The position numbers were made by a program, and so were the translations under genes. A stretch of 64,000 nt of DNA from Phytoseiulus persimilis (Eukaryota; Arthropoda; Arachnida; Mesostigmata; Phytoseiidae): assembly GCA_037576195.1 (NCBI GenBank), contig CM075101.1:50282001-50346000 (forward strand). Direction: 5' to 3'. Under the pieces are notes generated by a model, which saw only the letters and a list, made by a program, of their open reading frames with translations, did no database searches and had not been told where the DNA came from. Each line of letters begins with the position of its first letter. Positions within the stretch are counted from its first letter, which is position 1. This document shows positions 34,201-46,547 of this stretch, one piece after another.

Positions 34201-37200
34201 CACGGAACCGAGAGAACGCACCTCTCGAGTCCCTGACTGAGCTCGTTGGTACCATCTATGTGGAACTTCATATAGAGCGGAAAACAGCCCCTTCAAGCAG
34301 CGTCCTTTGGGGCGAAGTCCCGCGCATATGAAATCGTGATCAATCGTGAAACGCGATTCACCCTGATAGACTGAGACAAACGAGCGATTCAGGGATCAGA
34401 TAATTGTCAAGACACTCTGCGCGGAGACGAATCGTCCGAAGCTGTCGGGTAACACCAACAAATTTTCTCGGCCGTGCCAGCCTGCGGTGGAAGCCGCTCT
34501 GGGTTCAGCGTTTCAGGTACACTGCCATCTGAATGGAACCCGTTTCGTGACGGGTTGATGGGAAATCATTTTCACGAGTCCGCCGGTGAACGAGAGGAAG
34601 CAAAATCAATATGGCACATGTGCTCGAGGGCGATGATCTCCGATCTCCATGGGTGGTGTAGAGTTCCCGAAAACTTCCCGTCACGACCTCGCGAGGACGA
34701 GCTGCTCACGATCGTAGGACGCGAAAACACAGTTTTGGCCATGATTTACAATTCCGTGTGAACAGATCGGAGCGCCCGGGTAAAATCAAGGAAGTGATTC
34801 GCGTCTTAGCAGAGGTTATTATCCCCGTTCCCGAGCGAGCTTGCCTCTCATCGAAACATACATTTTGGTGGTTGCGCAAACTCGAAATATCCAAACCCCT
34901 TCCGGGGAAGCATCGTCCGGCATGCGCCCCGACCAGCGACAGAAATCGAAACAGGGAGGGGCAATGGAAGAATTCGGAAGCAAAACTTCCGGAACATGAT
35001 TACATTCCCGGAGAACGCGTTCATCGGTTCCTTCGAATCAAAGCGGACTTCGATCTAAGGCGACTGATTGGACAGGCTCTCGGGAAGGGCCGTTGGTGAG
35101 GACGGGTTGTACTCTCGGGTTTCCGTGTGGTCTACCTGCCGCGACCTTCAAACACTACCGCCTGGAATTCTCGGAATCGACGGGATCGCGCGTGCGGAAG
35201 GGATATAGAGCGTGTAAAAAAAGTTCAAGTCAGCCGGAAGCGAGAACGGAAACAGTGACACCAGAGACACTGAGCGGCGCGCGCGCGACACTAAAAATCA
35301 TCTCCGGTCAATCAGAGTCTCGCCACCCGAGCCTAGCGTACCTTGGCCAGGTCGAGCCCAGCCCAGCACGAGTGAGTTTTGCAAAAATCGTTCCTCCGAT
35401 TCGAAGGAATTCTTTGAAGTTGCTGCTCCTGGCCGATGTACATCCGATGGCCTTGTGCGATTCCGGTTCGCCTTCCGGTCAAGATGCTGGCCACTGTTAT
35501 GAGCGGAATACCCGAAGACAACGAGAGTTCGGACACCAGCTGGGCCTTACGAATTCAAGGTCGTCCTCCGGAGGTGACCAGCTCAAAACTGGGACAAAGT
35601 TCCGTCCAGTTGCTTTAAGATCTAGTCGCATACTGGGTCCGATTCGTGAAATGGAGATGGACGGTCTCCCGGGGACCAATGAAGTTTGCGAATGCAGCTC
35701 CTCGAGTTCAGATTTCGGAACTTAACCACAATCGGCTCCGGGCTCGCGACGTTTCGCATTTGAATGATCATTCCTGATGAGACTTCACGGCTGACGCGAA
35801 ACGATCATGCGGCCGCCGCCCACTCCGAGACCGCTCGCCTCGGAATCTTCGTCATCAGGAGTGTCTCCCAAATTTTGGCCGCCCTCGACCCCCAGCCAGT
35901 TCGCCGTGAGCCCGGCGGGAGACACAGGCCCAGGGTACAACATCACCTCCCCGCATCCGACAGCGAAAGGAGGGACCACGCAACGTTTAGCCTTCGCGGC
36001 ACGGAATCCACTTCCACCTAGTTTCACTTCGTCGTCTTCTGAATTGAGCCGGAAAGCTGACTAATAGGCTCGCACAACTTCCGCCCGCTCTTCAGTGAGG
36101 AACGAATATTTCTCGGCAACGGTCATCCGAATGAGCCTATCTTCCAGATCCGTCACCTGTTCTCCATGCGACTGTCCCTCATTCGGCGGTCATCCGACCT
36201 TGGTTCTCAACCTCGACAATGAACCGGTTCCGGTGCTCGGCCTTGACAGGTACACCGCCAATGTGTGGGAGAATCTGGTGTAGGCGAGCGAAGCCTTGAG
36301 CTCGGGAGTGTGGGAATCCGAGAGACCTGTGTTGAGGCTCCTGACTACCGGTATGCTCACCTTCTCGCTCGCTTGCTCGCTCGTTCGTTCACTCAACGAG
36401 GGGGTGTTTTTAGCAGGGAGTCAACTACAACACGCGGGGAGAGTTTGTGTGGGAGAATTTTAAGTGTGTCGGAATTCGGATGGGTTGATGCGTTGCATGC
36501 GGTCCATGTGAAAGACCGTTGTGCTGCCGCATGCGGAGACAACATGATCAACAAGAGCTCTCTGAGAGGGCGATCATAACTGCTCGTCGGATGATTATCA
36601 CCAGCCAGAGTGCTCGATGAGTGAAGGAGATAGTTGGAAACTTCGAGTTTGGATTGGAACTCCGAAGGGTCCCCATGGCATACGATCATCGTTGCAGCTT
36701 CCTGTTTCTTGATTCGCGCTCAGACAAAGCGCAATCAGTTGAGAATAATACAACCTAGGTAAGCATTTCGCGTCGAGTTTCCGTCGCGCCTCGCCTGAGC
36801 TTCCGCAATCTGTGTTTTCGAAGTCGTTGACAGATTCTATTCGCGGCGCAACGTTTGTGGGAGGATTTTTTTTCTTTGGGCCCCGCCTCGTCCTTAGCAA
36901 GAAAGCTGCTTGCCTGCTTCGTGGGGCTTCAGCTCCGGAGGGACACCATCTTTGGGAGAGTTGGACTCATGTGCCGAACGCCCGAGGATCGAGCCAACGA
37001 CTTCCCGCACGAGACGAGTTAGCTCCTGTGACGTGCGGCTGCGGTACCGCTTGCAAATCTGTAGGTAGCGTGCCGACCATTTCGAACACTCCGCTGTCTC
37101 GTCGGGTTATATCTTCGGTGCGCGTTTCGGACAGCACTCGTCCTCATTCAGCTCTCCCTGTTGGCGGTGTTTCATCCATCCGTGCAAATGACTCTTCGGT

Positions 37201-37835
37201 TCGAGCCTAAGCCATAGAACTTTCCCCTTAGAGGTTCCGCGAGGGTTTCGCCGCAAAATGCACATCGGAGGAGCGATACATTGTTCAAAAAATGAGAGCT
37301 CTGGTAGTTGTTTTCGAGAAGAAGCAATGCTGCAGGTCCGGAAAGAGTTTCTCCGTCCGCGATAAGGCTGCCACTTCCGACGTCATTGTCCGAGCCGTTG
37401 ACGATAACCTGCTGGAATCTTCGCGATGGTTGATCAAACCCTCGGTCCGGGTAAGCTCTGGACACCCATTGGACTTGCGCTGAGCTATAGATGTTTGACG
37501 AAATCAGACCAGGGTTTCTCTCGTTCATCCCTTCGGTAAGCCTCAGTTTCGGAGTCAGTGCGATTCTCATTCATCTCATGCTCTTCGAAAAGAAGGGGTA
37601 GAATGTTCCGCGACTCCGTGGAGCACGAAGTTCTCTGCTAACGTCCTTGAAGGAGTCTTCCCACGCCACTCCGAGAAATGCGCCGTTGTTGTTGTCGACG
37701 AACAGGATACACCTCTACATCCTGAATTGATACGACAATACCTCTTCCGCATCAAGTGGATAGATAGCGGAATTCGCCTCGAGCATCAATGCATGCGGCG
37801 GCAGGAGGCTGCTTTGAACAACGCCCTCCGACTCA

Positions 37836-37897
37836 ATGGCAGCTCTGCTCGGAGAAGTTTCGAAGTCTATTTTTCGAAACTTCTCCCTCGCAGCCAT
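37836..37897. other. hairpin with 14-bp perfect stem
   Basis: GGAGAAGTTTCGAA (37851-37864) is followed after eight bases by its exact reverse complement (37873-37886). Outside this, ATGGC (37836-37840) can pair with GCCAT (37893-37897), and an inner GC with GC, across small internal loops. This gives a stem-loop of about 62 nt. The arms also contain GAAnnTTC units like heat-shock-element halves. It lies in a 143-codon plus-strand open frame (37499-37927) that I do not recognise. Confidence 0.6.
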
Positions 37898-40800
37898 GAG
37901 GAGTGGATGAATATTGTGCGTGGCTAAGCGCAATGTTCTCGACAGCGGACTCTTTCCGTTCGGAAAATGGCCTCGACTCGATACGCCTTCGAATGTCGCG
38001 CCGTTAGATAGGCAATCGCTGCTAGCGACACCAGAACCGAGTCAGAGCCATTTTAGTCGAGAGATTGTATCGAACCGCGGGCTGGCAACCTAGGCAAATA
38101 TCCCTCTGTCTATCTCTCTGATGGAACCTCAACACCGCCAAGGCTGCGACAGTTAATTAATCTTCAGAACTCCACCGCGTTCGGACCGTTCTCGGACCTC
38201 GAACTCCCATCCGAAATACATATGTTACTCTTGTGCAGCGTTTCGAACTGAAATCTGGTTCGTCGGGAACTTCTAACGAGCTCAGTGCAGAGCGGTCCGC
38301 AGTGCCTTCGAAAGGACCGATTAAGCCAAACCGGTTGAACACCTTGAGAGCTCAATTGAACTGTTTACGGCGAGTGTTCAAATAAATTCACATATTTGTT
38401 CTAAGGCGTCAACACATGAGCATTGTTCAAGGAGAATTTACTGCCCGAGAGGCGTCCTTGTAGTTATGCGATCAACTTTATAGCTTGGCTTCTTGCAGCT
38501 CCGTGTCGCTCTCTTCGGTTCTTCCCCGGTTGCTTTGCTCTGGCGCAACCACCACAAGACAGAAGGTACACCTGCCAGGGGCCGATGCAAGAGCTGCAAC
38601 CTGTCGGATGCCTCAAATTCCACCGTCGAGGGCACACCGGTTGATATCGCCGGTACATCGATTCGTGCAATGTGCCGATCGCAGCGGATATCGGTTCCAT
38701 GGAATGCGCCCCGACTCCAGGGCTTGGACCGCGGGACGCGCCCCTCTCCGGGTCTCGGGGAGCTGTCGCCCGAAGTCTGAATACTCCATCCTGTCAAGCT
38801 CAAAGTAAACGCAACGAATTTCGGTTCTGTGATTCGACCTCATTCGACCAACTTCCGGTTCGCGATTCAAGGCAGTCGACAGCGGAGACTGCATTCCGTT
38901 CCCAGGCTTTCCGCCCCCTCGGCATGCTCACCGGTTGTCGGCTGGATGGCGGGCAGGCTTGCGAGCTTCTGGTTTTTTGGTGCATTCTTGCCATTCGTCC
39001 GACTACTCAAAAACAGAGGTACTGTTAGACGAGCATCTAATGACCGCGTCGGCTAACCAGCCAGCCAGTCACTCAGTCACAATGATGACGAATTGCACAG
39101 ATGCCCACGGGGTCTCGGCCGTTAGAGAGGGCTGCGCGAACTCTCAAGGTTCCCTTATCGCGGGGATCGCTGACGTCTCGAAGGAATGAAGTTTTTTGGC
39201 TCAGCGGGGAGGAGCGCCCGCCGCATAACTCCGCTCGCGGGAGAGATCTGAGCGGAGTTCACTCTGGATGTCGGACGGAAGAGGAAAATTTCTTTCCAGC
39301 TCTCAGATACTCATCGTGTTTTTCGGTGGTGTGTCCCTCTACCGATCCAACCGCTGCCCTCAGAGGCGAACTTGTATCACTTCATCATGATCCGAAACAA
39401 TCGGAACTTTTGTCTCGATGATTCGTGAAATTGCATCCTCGCTTTGTGCCCCGGTAGATCTCCGGAGAGAACGCCCGGCTCGTTGCCCAACTTTCCTCAG
39501 AGGCGGGGCATCACCGAAGAATCGCCAGCCAGGTTCCATGTAACCGGTTTTTTTCAATTCTGCTGTCGGTGCGATGACCACACCATATGGTATTCAGCTC
39601 GCTGCATTCCTGCAGCGTTTTTAGATGACTTGCTGCTGCTGCGAGCGTCTGGAATTCGAGTCCTCGGATCTCTCGAGCAGCAAGGCAGCGGAAACTCGCG
39701 AACGTCCGGCATGTGTTCGAGTCTCGTTTGGAGACGGAGCTTGAAATCTCGACGGGAAATGAAGAAGCAAAATCAGGCCCGGCTTTCGGCTATGTTTTTT
39801 TGCAGCAGCTTTCGCCTTCAACGGGTTATGGCAATGGGTTACCTCACAACCTGGCGGCAGCGGGCAAGTCTCTCGGTTCAAGGGCGTTCCCATACAGCGC
39901 CAGCCAGAGCATGCTCAATGCCAGAGCGGGCTCTTCCTCTCGTTGTTCTTGCAGGTAATTTCGCTGGCATTGAAATTTTAGACCCGAATGAACAGCCTTG
40001 AAGTTCTTCCGGGTCGAGGCGGCGAAGGGGGTTACATCACGAGCGACCCGCAAACAAAACGGATGTCCCACGAAATCCTTTCGAGTGTATTCGCATAAGA
40101 CTGAAGGTCGAAAATCCAAAAAAAAATATCCTCTGGCAAACGACCCAACATTATGCGAGAGCGGACTCACTTACTTTCTGCGCCCAAACTCCAAGGAAGG
40201 AAGGATCTCATAATGAAGTAAGAGACCACCGAACGGGGGTCGTTTTCGCAGCCGAATCTTTCGAGGACGGTTTCCGTTTTCGGGACTTTCGCTCCGACAG
40301 AACTCCGAGGATATACTCACTATTATGCAAGTGTAGATTAGATTTACTTTGATGCTTGGCTGGGGAGGGGGGGGGGGGAGTGTCCCACATTTCTGAGGGA
40401 CGGCTCGAAGTGACAGTTGTGCCCTAGAATCTCCCCTGTCGATGATGAATCAGGCGCCTATGATTTATCTGGGACATCGCAACTCGTTCTCCATCGGGGA
40501 GAAATTTTGAAGTTTCAACCGCAATTCAAAACACGGGTTGTGCTTCTCGATTCCGAACGCTCGATCTCCGATTGGAGGTTCCGTTTCGTGGACCAGGCTG
40601 CTTTCTGATTATGAACGTGCACACGGCGCCAGAGTCCGCCAATCATCATCGAACGGCTTTTTCCGAGTTCTTATTCCTGGGATGGAAATTCATCCGACCC
40701 CCATACGAAACCCTTGTCTCAGAAAGACTTCCTCCCTGCCACTGGGAAGCATCACGTTAGATCGACAAGACTCGGAGATGCTGCGGTCGCAAGACAGCTC

Positions 40801-42960
40801 AAGCGACATTGGGCTCTACGAATGAAGCGCGACTTCACTTGATCCGACTCCATCCGGAAGAATGGCTCGCCAAAACTCTATTTCGAGTCTTCTCGTTCGC
40901 CTTCTCGCCGAGACAGAACCTTAGCTTCGCAAGCCAGAAGACTAACTGAACTAATCCCAGTTGAAACTACACTCCCATTTCTCGAAAAACAGTGAAGTCC
41001 GAGTTCCGTTCACACGCCTGAAGCTGGTTCTAGTTTAACCCAATTTTGAGCCACCAACTCCTCGTTTGGGAACCGTTATTGTGTAACAGGCTTCGAAGGT
41101 TCGTGAAGCCGTGTCAGGGCTCCGCGCTCGGAGCTCTGTTTTCGGGATCGCATCGGCCACGATGGCATATCTTCACGAGTTGGCTAATCCTCAAACTCCG
41201 CGAACTCGTTGCAAAGACATATTAGCGAAATATTTACTGAAATTCTTCGTGGAAGCTCCTCGGCGAATATTTTTTCGTTCCGTTCGAACGCAGCTCGGAA
41301 ACGGAGGAGTTCAAGAACATCGCGAATGAGGTTTGAAGAGATTTTTGTTAAATTTACGGCTCGTGGGTGAAAGGCTGACCCAGTTAGGCGCCTGCAATCC
41401 GACCGCAAGAGTCTGTTTAAGCACGATGACTGCGAACAATTCGAAGCAGAAGCGCTCCACGATCAGGCCGTGAGAACTGACGCTTCCGGAATCAGATCCG
41501 AGCCGGCTTCTGTGGTCATTCGTTCCTCAGCAGCACATCGATTATGAGGATCGAGCAGTCGCGAAACGGCGTGCCTCGTCTGTCGGACGAATCTTCCGTC
41601 GGGTTCCGAGCGGAGATTGTTTCACTCCCACTGACGGACGAAGCGTGTGGCCGCGTAGCTGTTACGAGAGCCCTCTTCGATTACGTTCATTGTGCGATTA
41701 TGTGGCACCAGCAATAACTCTTGTCGTGGATCCCGTCCATTTTTGGTGCCAGCGATTAGCTGGTTATCTCCGCAGTATCCGATCGAGCGGAATAAACGAA
41801 GACACTCCCACGAAAACTTCCGTCGACATCGAATTTCTGTGAGACAAACTCCGCTCAGAAGCAACCCACGATTATTTCTGGCTGGCATTCCGTATCACGC
41901 TTCTGACAGACGCCCAAGAACATCGCGTGATTTTCACCATGCTCGACGGTGATGTTTCGCCAATTTCGCCTCGGAGCCGAGACAGTTTGTCTTCAGCAGT
42001 TCGAAGACCAGCGTCTGATGATGTTTTTGAGACAACTTCGGAGCTGATTCTCGAGCCTTAGTTCGGTCTTCACGGGCGCGAGCGCGAAGAACGGACTCGT
42101 TCAGCTTCTTCTCGAAGACTGTCTCTGCTGAGACTGTTCCGGTCGAGGCTGTGCGCAGTAATCTGAATCCCAACGCTGAATCGGTCCATGTCCTGCGTGG
42201 ATAGTAGAGTCGGCGGTTCATCAGATGCGAAAAAAGAGTGCGGTAGAATAAGGAAGGTACCGGGACTAGGTCAGACGTGTTCTCACTTCCCTATTTGAGA
42301 AGGTGAGCTTCGATTTTTGGTGGTTCGGAGGGATTCGAGGTCCTGGCCGGCAGTGGCGTTCGAGAGGGGCCGACAGACTCGCGCTAGAGTGTCTCAAGCA
42401 ACACCGGCAGCAACAATATTTCAAATATTAAATCGAAGGTGTAGCCCATTAGCACCGTTTCCTTTGGACAGGATGAGGCTTCACGAGAAAGTTGCGAAGG
42501 GGAAATTCATCAAAAGAATCATCTTCGAGGGATGTGTCAGCTGGTCGATGCCAAGACCAACGGTGGGAAGGATTCGGCCGGGCCGTGTAGCCAGCCAGCG
42601 AACCAATTGAACGAGCGGCAGCGGAATCGGTACACTGCTGTCGATCAGGAAAAATCATCGCCTCTAATCTTGTGTTTCAGTGCCGTTTCATCTTGTGGAG
42701 TTTCTCACTGGCCGACCGGAGCGATTCGAGGTCGTTCTCGATTCGGAATCTCGGACCCTCGAGAGGCTCTAGCCTCGATATTTCAGTGAGAACCAATTTT
42801 GTCGACTTGTTGTACGGGCGAGAACATCGGACGGTCCATCCGCTCTCCTGACCATTTGGCGAGGGAGTGTCAGGACGAGAATTCGGTGACGATCGTGTCG
42901 TCGATTCGACAAGGAGTATGACACTCCTAAGTGAACCTATGCTGCTGAACACCCGGGTCG

Positions 42961-43028
42961 GCGAGAATCGGGGCAAGGAGGGCTCCTCGAAGCTCCTTGT
43001 GGGGTTCTCGCCGAATGCTCAGAACCCC
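42961..43028. other. two adjacent stem-loops
   Basis: GCGAGAA...CAAGGAG (42961-42980) pairs with CTCCTTG...TTCTCGC (about 42993-43011), forming two 7-bp helices separated by a small internal loop. Overlapping it, GGGGTTCT (43001-43008) pairs with AGAACCCC (43021-43028). The two structures share bases and are mutually exclusive. No gene was recognised around them, so transcription is unknown. Confidence 0.45.
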
Positions 43029-46000
43029 TCGGGGTTTCGGGCTCTCGCCTTCATCAGCGAGGGGGCTGCTAGTCATCCATCCATCCCCAGCAATACTTTC
43101 GCTTTCTTAGCTCCGTTGTTTCTCCTACACGGCTCCCTCGGCCCGGTCCCCAGCTTGGTCCCTCGCTCGCCCGCCAGCTCCCCGTCCAAAGGATTCTTAC
43201 TCATGGTTCCATCCATCGCATAATTCGCAACCTCCCACCACCGGGAGCGCCTCCTACCCGTGCACGGTTCTGTCCAATAGAAGTGTCCCATCGTCCCACG
43301 CTGACAATTGGTGGTGCGACCTGGTGGGTGAACGTCCGAAGCGACGTCAGCCGTCGGTAATGGACGTCGTTTCGAGTGGATTCAATGGCCCGGAGGCTCA
43401 GCGGCGCGCGTCCGACCGGCCGACGCGGCGATTCGCGAACCCGACGCATGATTACAAACAACGACTGAATACTCTATTACGACAGTTTCTTCGATTGCGC
43501 GGAATCCGACGCTTAACGGATCGTCGGGAGCGTTTCCGGAATCGAGGGCGGCGTGCGCGGCGACGAGGATGAATGAACGGTGGTGGCACTCACGCCAGCT
43601 TCTGTACAACAGGGCCTGTGTCCCCAAATACATTACGTGCTCACGAGGGCATCTCATTTTGCAGCAGCCCGCAGTCGACTTCCTCGTTGTCCGGCGCTCA
43701 CGGCCTTCAGAGGTCATCCACTCCTGCACACCATTTTTAGATCATCACGTTGGACGAGAATCAACCTCGGGCCACGCATCGCTCCAAAAGTCTATTCGCT
43801 TTGCACGTTCGAGTCCGGAACAGTTCCTGGACGCGAACGCTCGTCGACACCGAGTCTGCTTGCGCGGCACGCGTTGATGCACTCCAAAGTATAGATGTGC
43901 GGGTCGGGTGTGACTTGGAGTAGCGGAATCCTCCAGATCCTCGAACTTCTTCTGCTGGTCGCGTTGTTCGCAACTTGAAATTCAGAAGCACGATGTCCAT
44001 GGCTTCGTAGACTAGATACGGACGAGGCTCTGGAGGATTTCTTTACGGGTTTGGCCCATCGGGTACCCGTACGGAACGAGTTGTTACGGTTGTGGCAGCA
44101 CGGATGATGAAGAGCTTAGCGAGAGGAAAAAGACATTCGAAATCGAAGCGTGCGCGTCGAAGGTGGTCTCCGAATTGCAAACACCGCTGGGAGGTCCGCT
44201 GAGATGTTTTCTTCGGGGCGCTACAAATTCGGCATTGTGGCACAGTTCGTAACTGTCTTCGCCCACGACGACGAAAGTCAGATGGACCAGAATTGAAGGA
44301 TTACGGCAGAGTGAAGGAATGATCCGAACAGGAATCCGTCTATTCGTTGTTACAATGAGAACGGTTCGCTGAGACGACGATCTGAGTCTGCGGTCTGCTC
44401 GTGTGTTTTGTGGTTTCGCGACTCATGCGTTGCGGTTCCCTCTCAGAGTGCGGAGCCCGCTCCGCGGGTCCAAACGAGTCACGGACCGCAAGTCACGGGA
44501 AGAATCGTTGTCTTGTCTCTACGATAGCTCGGTCATGATCATCGGTCCGTCCCGGAATGAAGGTTCGACCAGACGTTCCAAGAGCAGAAGCGTACAGCGA
44601 CCCTGTCGCACTTGAAAATGTTCTCTGCTCGTCCGGCCGCCGCTGAACCAATGTTTCCGCACCGAGAGGAAGAACACTCCCGTCGATCGAGCTCGTTTAG
44701 CAGACGGAAGGTCCAATGGACAGCAAACACGCAGAGAAGAAGAATAAAGCTCTGAATAGCTTGTCGGATTCCTGGTGAGCAGATGCGACTACCTGAGCAT
44801 TCGAATTCCGAGCTCGAACTCCGAGCCGATTCTCCTACAATACAATGACTTCGCGAGGTGAGGGCTTCCGTCGATCGAGTTAAATGCCACTCCGAACCTC
44901 GGCCAGACGTCGGAGGTCGGACTGAGCCCCGACTCTCTTGGTTCCTCGGACGCGCACGGCCGAAACAGCGCCGGTACCGCTCCTCATTAGGTTTCGTTCC
45001 GAAGTGCGAATATCGTTGGGACCGTTCGCCGCCGTTTCAACACACAATGGCCTGCACAGAAACAATTTCCAGACTTCATGAACCTGTCGTAGTCTGTTCC
45101 CACACGAGTCTGGTGCATAGCTTGCATAGCGGGCATTGTAGAGCAACCTGTTCTTCTTCGACCTCTTCTGCATTCCGCTCTCGATGACCTTCTGGCGTCT
45201 CGACTGGAACCTTTGCTCACACGACTGCCATGGTTGAAAGATAGTGCCCGCTGCGTGCTCAACCGGAACATCGGGCCTCCGTAGGCTTCCCTTCGACGCT
45301 CCGAATCCATCTCGGGCGTTCGATCGGTGTTGCGCATCGAGCCGTTCGAGCTCCTTTGCGGTGGGTGACGTTGTTTGGTCCACCCCCTGAATCACGCCTC
45401 CGCAGCGCAAGAATGACGCACAGTGCACCAGAGCAAACACAGTAAATGCTTCGCCCTCTACAGAAAACCCCCGAGTCCGAGTGAACTCCTTCTGCAACCT
45501 GTCTCACGGACTTGCATTGTCGCTGTACTGGCCGGTATCATTCCTCGCATTCCCATGCAACTCCCACCACATGCGCCAACGACCGCAGTCCGGTTCTCTC
45601 CGATCTGAGTTTTTCGTGAATCTCAACCGGATTCGGATGGATGCCAGGCTCCTGTCACGGGACGAGCTCCGCGGACTTCTTCCCGTGTAGAAAGGGTGGG
45701 CGTTCTCAAGACTCCAAGGAGCAAGATGGCGGCCCACGCCGGTAAGAGCATGAGTGAGAAACTCGGCTAGATGATGAATCACAACGATGCGCCGGACATT
45801 CGCTCCGATCGGAGACAGTGTCACGAGTCGAGGTCAGTGTATTCAGGAGTCGACCATGGGAAACTGCGATCCAGCTCAGGTTTAAAGACCAGCTTCTCTG
45901 GGAACAGTGACCGAAAGTCTAGAATTCCACGAGGCCCCGACCACGACAGGTGCTTCGAGTTGGCAGACATGGCGCATTCTCAGACGTCATCCGAATTGCA

Positions 46001-46520
46001 GCAAAAAGTCATCATATTGAGTGAGTTGTTCTGCTCGTCGAGCGAGGCAGCTGACAAGCGATGCCTTCCCCGTTTCGGTCTCGTCGGTGACGTACTCCTG
46101 AGCCATCGGATGTTTGCGAACGATTGAACGTATCTAAAGAGTAAAACGGCGGTTGTTGACAACACTACAGCACTCACATTTTGGTCAGCGGCACATGAAA
46201 CCGAACAGGCGATCGTAAACTCGGGAGGCCAAAAGTTCAACGTCTTCCTCACATACAATACAAAGACTACAGCTATGCTGGTTGAGCTTCAGGAGAGCTG
46301 GCGCGTGCCTGTGTCTTTCCCCGTGTCAACCCAGACCCAGTAGCCCACTCTATCCTTCCCTAGGCCCAGGCTCCTCCCATCCTGAAGTCTCCTGCCGCCA
46401 GCCAGGCTGCCAGTCAGCCAAGGGGTAGTTTTTAGTGGAAATGACCGTTACCCTGGCAGAGGAACTCTTGATTCTTCACCCCTCCCATCCTGCTGTAGGA
46501 CTCGGCCACGGCAGGCAACG

Positions 46521-46547
46521 AGCCAGCCAGCCAGCCAGCCAGCCAGC
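46521..46547. repeat. (AGCC)6 tetranucleotide repeat
   Basis: Six AGCC units followed by AGC. They are preceded at 46400-46425 by related CCAGCCAGG/CAGTCAGCC sequence and followed by AGACAGACGAATGAGCGAACGA-like decay products. Confidence 0.95.

Noticed and set aside
35093..35725. 210-codon plus-strand frame
   Set aside because: Non-ATG start, no motif, chance length.
40160..40215. Minus-strand ATG exon MRSFLPWSLGAE ending at GTAAGTGAG
   Set aside because: Only 12 codons. About thirty GTAAGT words are expected by chance over both strands, so support is insufficient.
44880..45497. 205-codon minus-strand frame
   Set aside because: No recognisable domain, alternative frames equally open, chance length.
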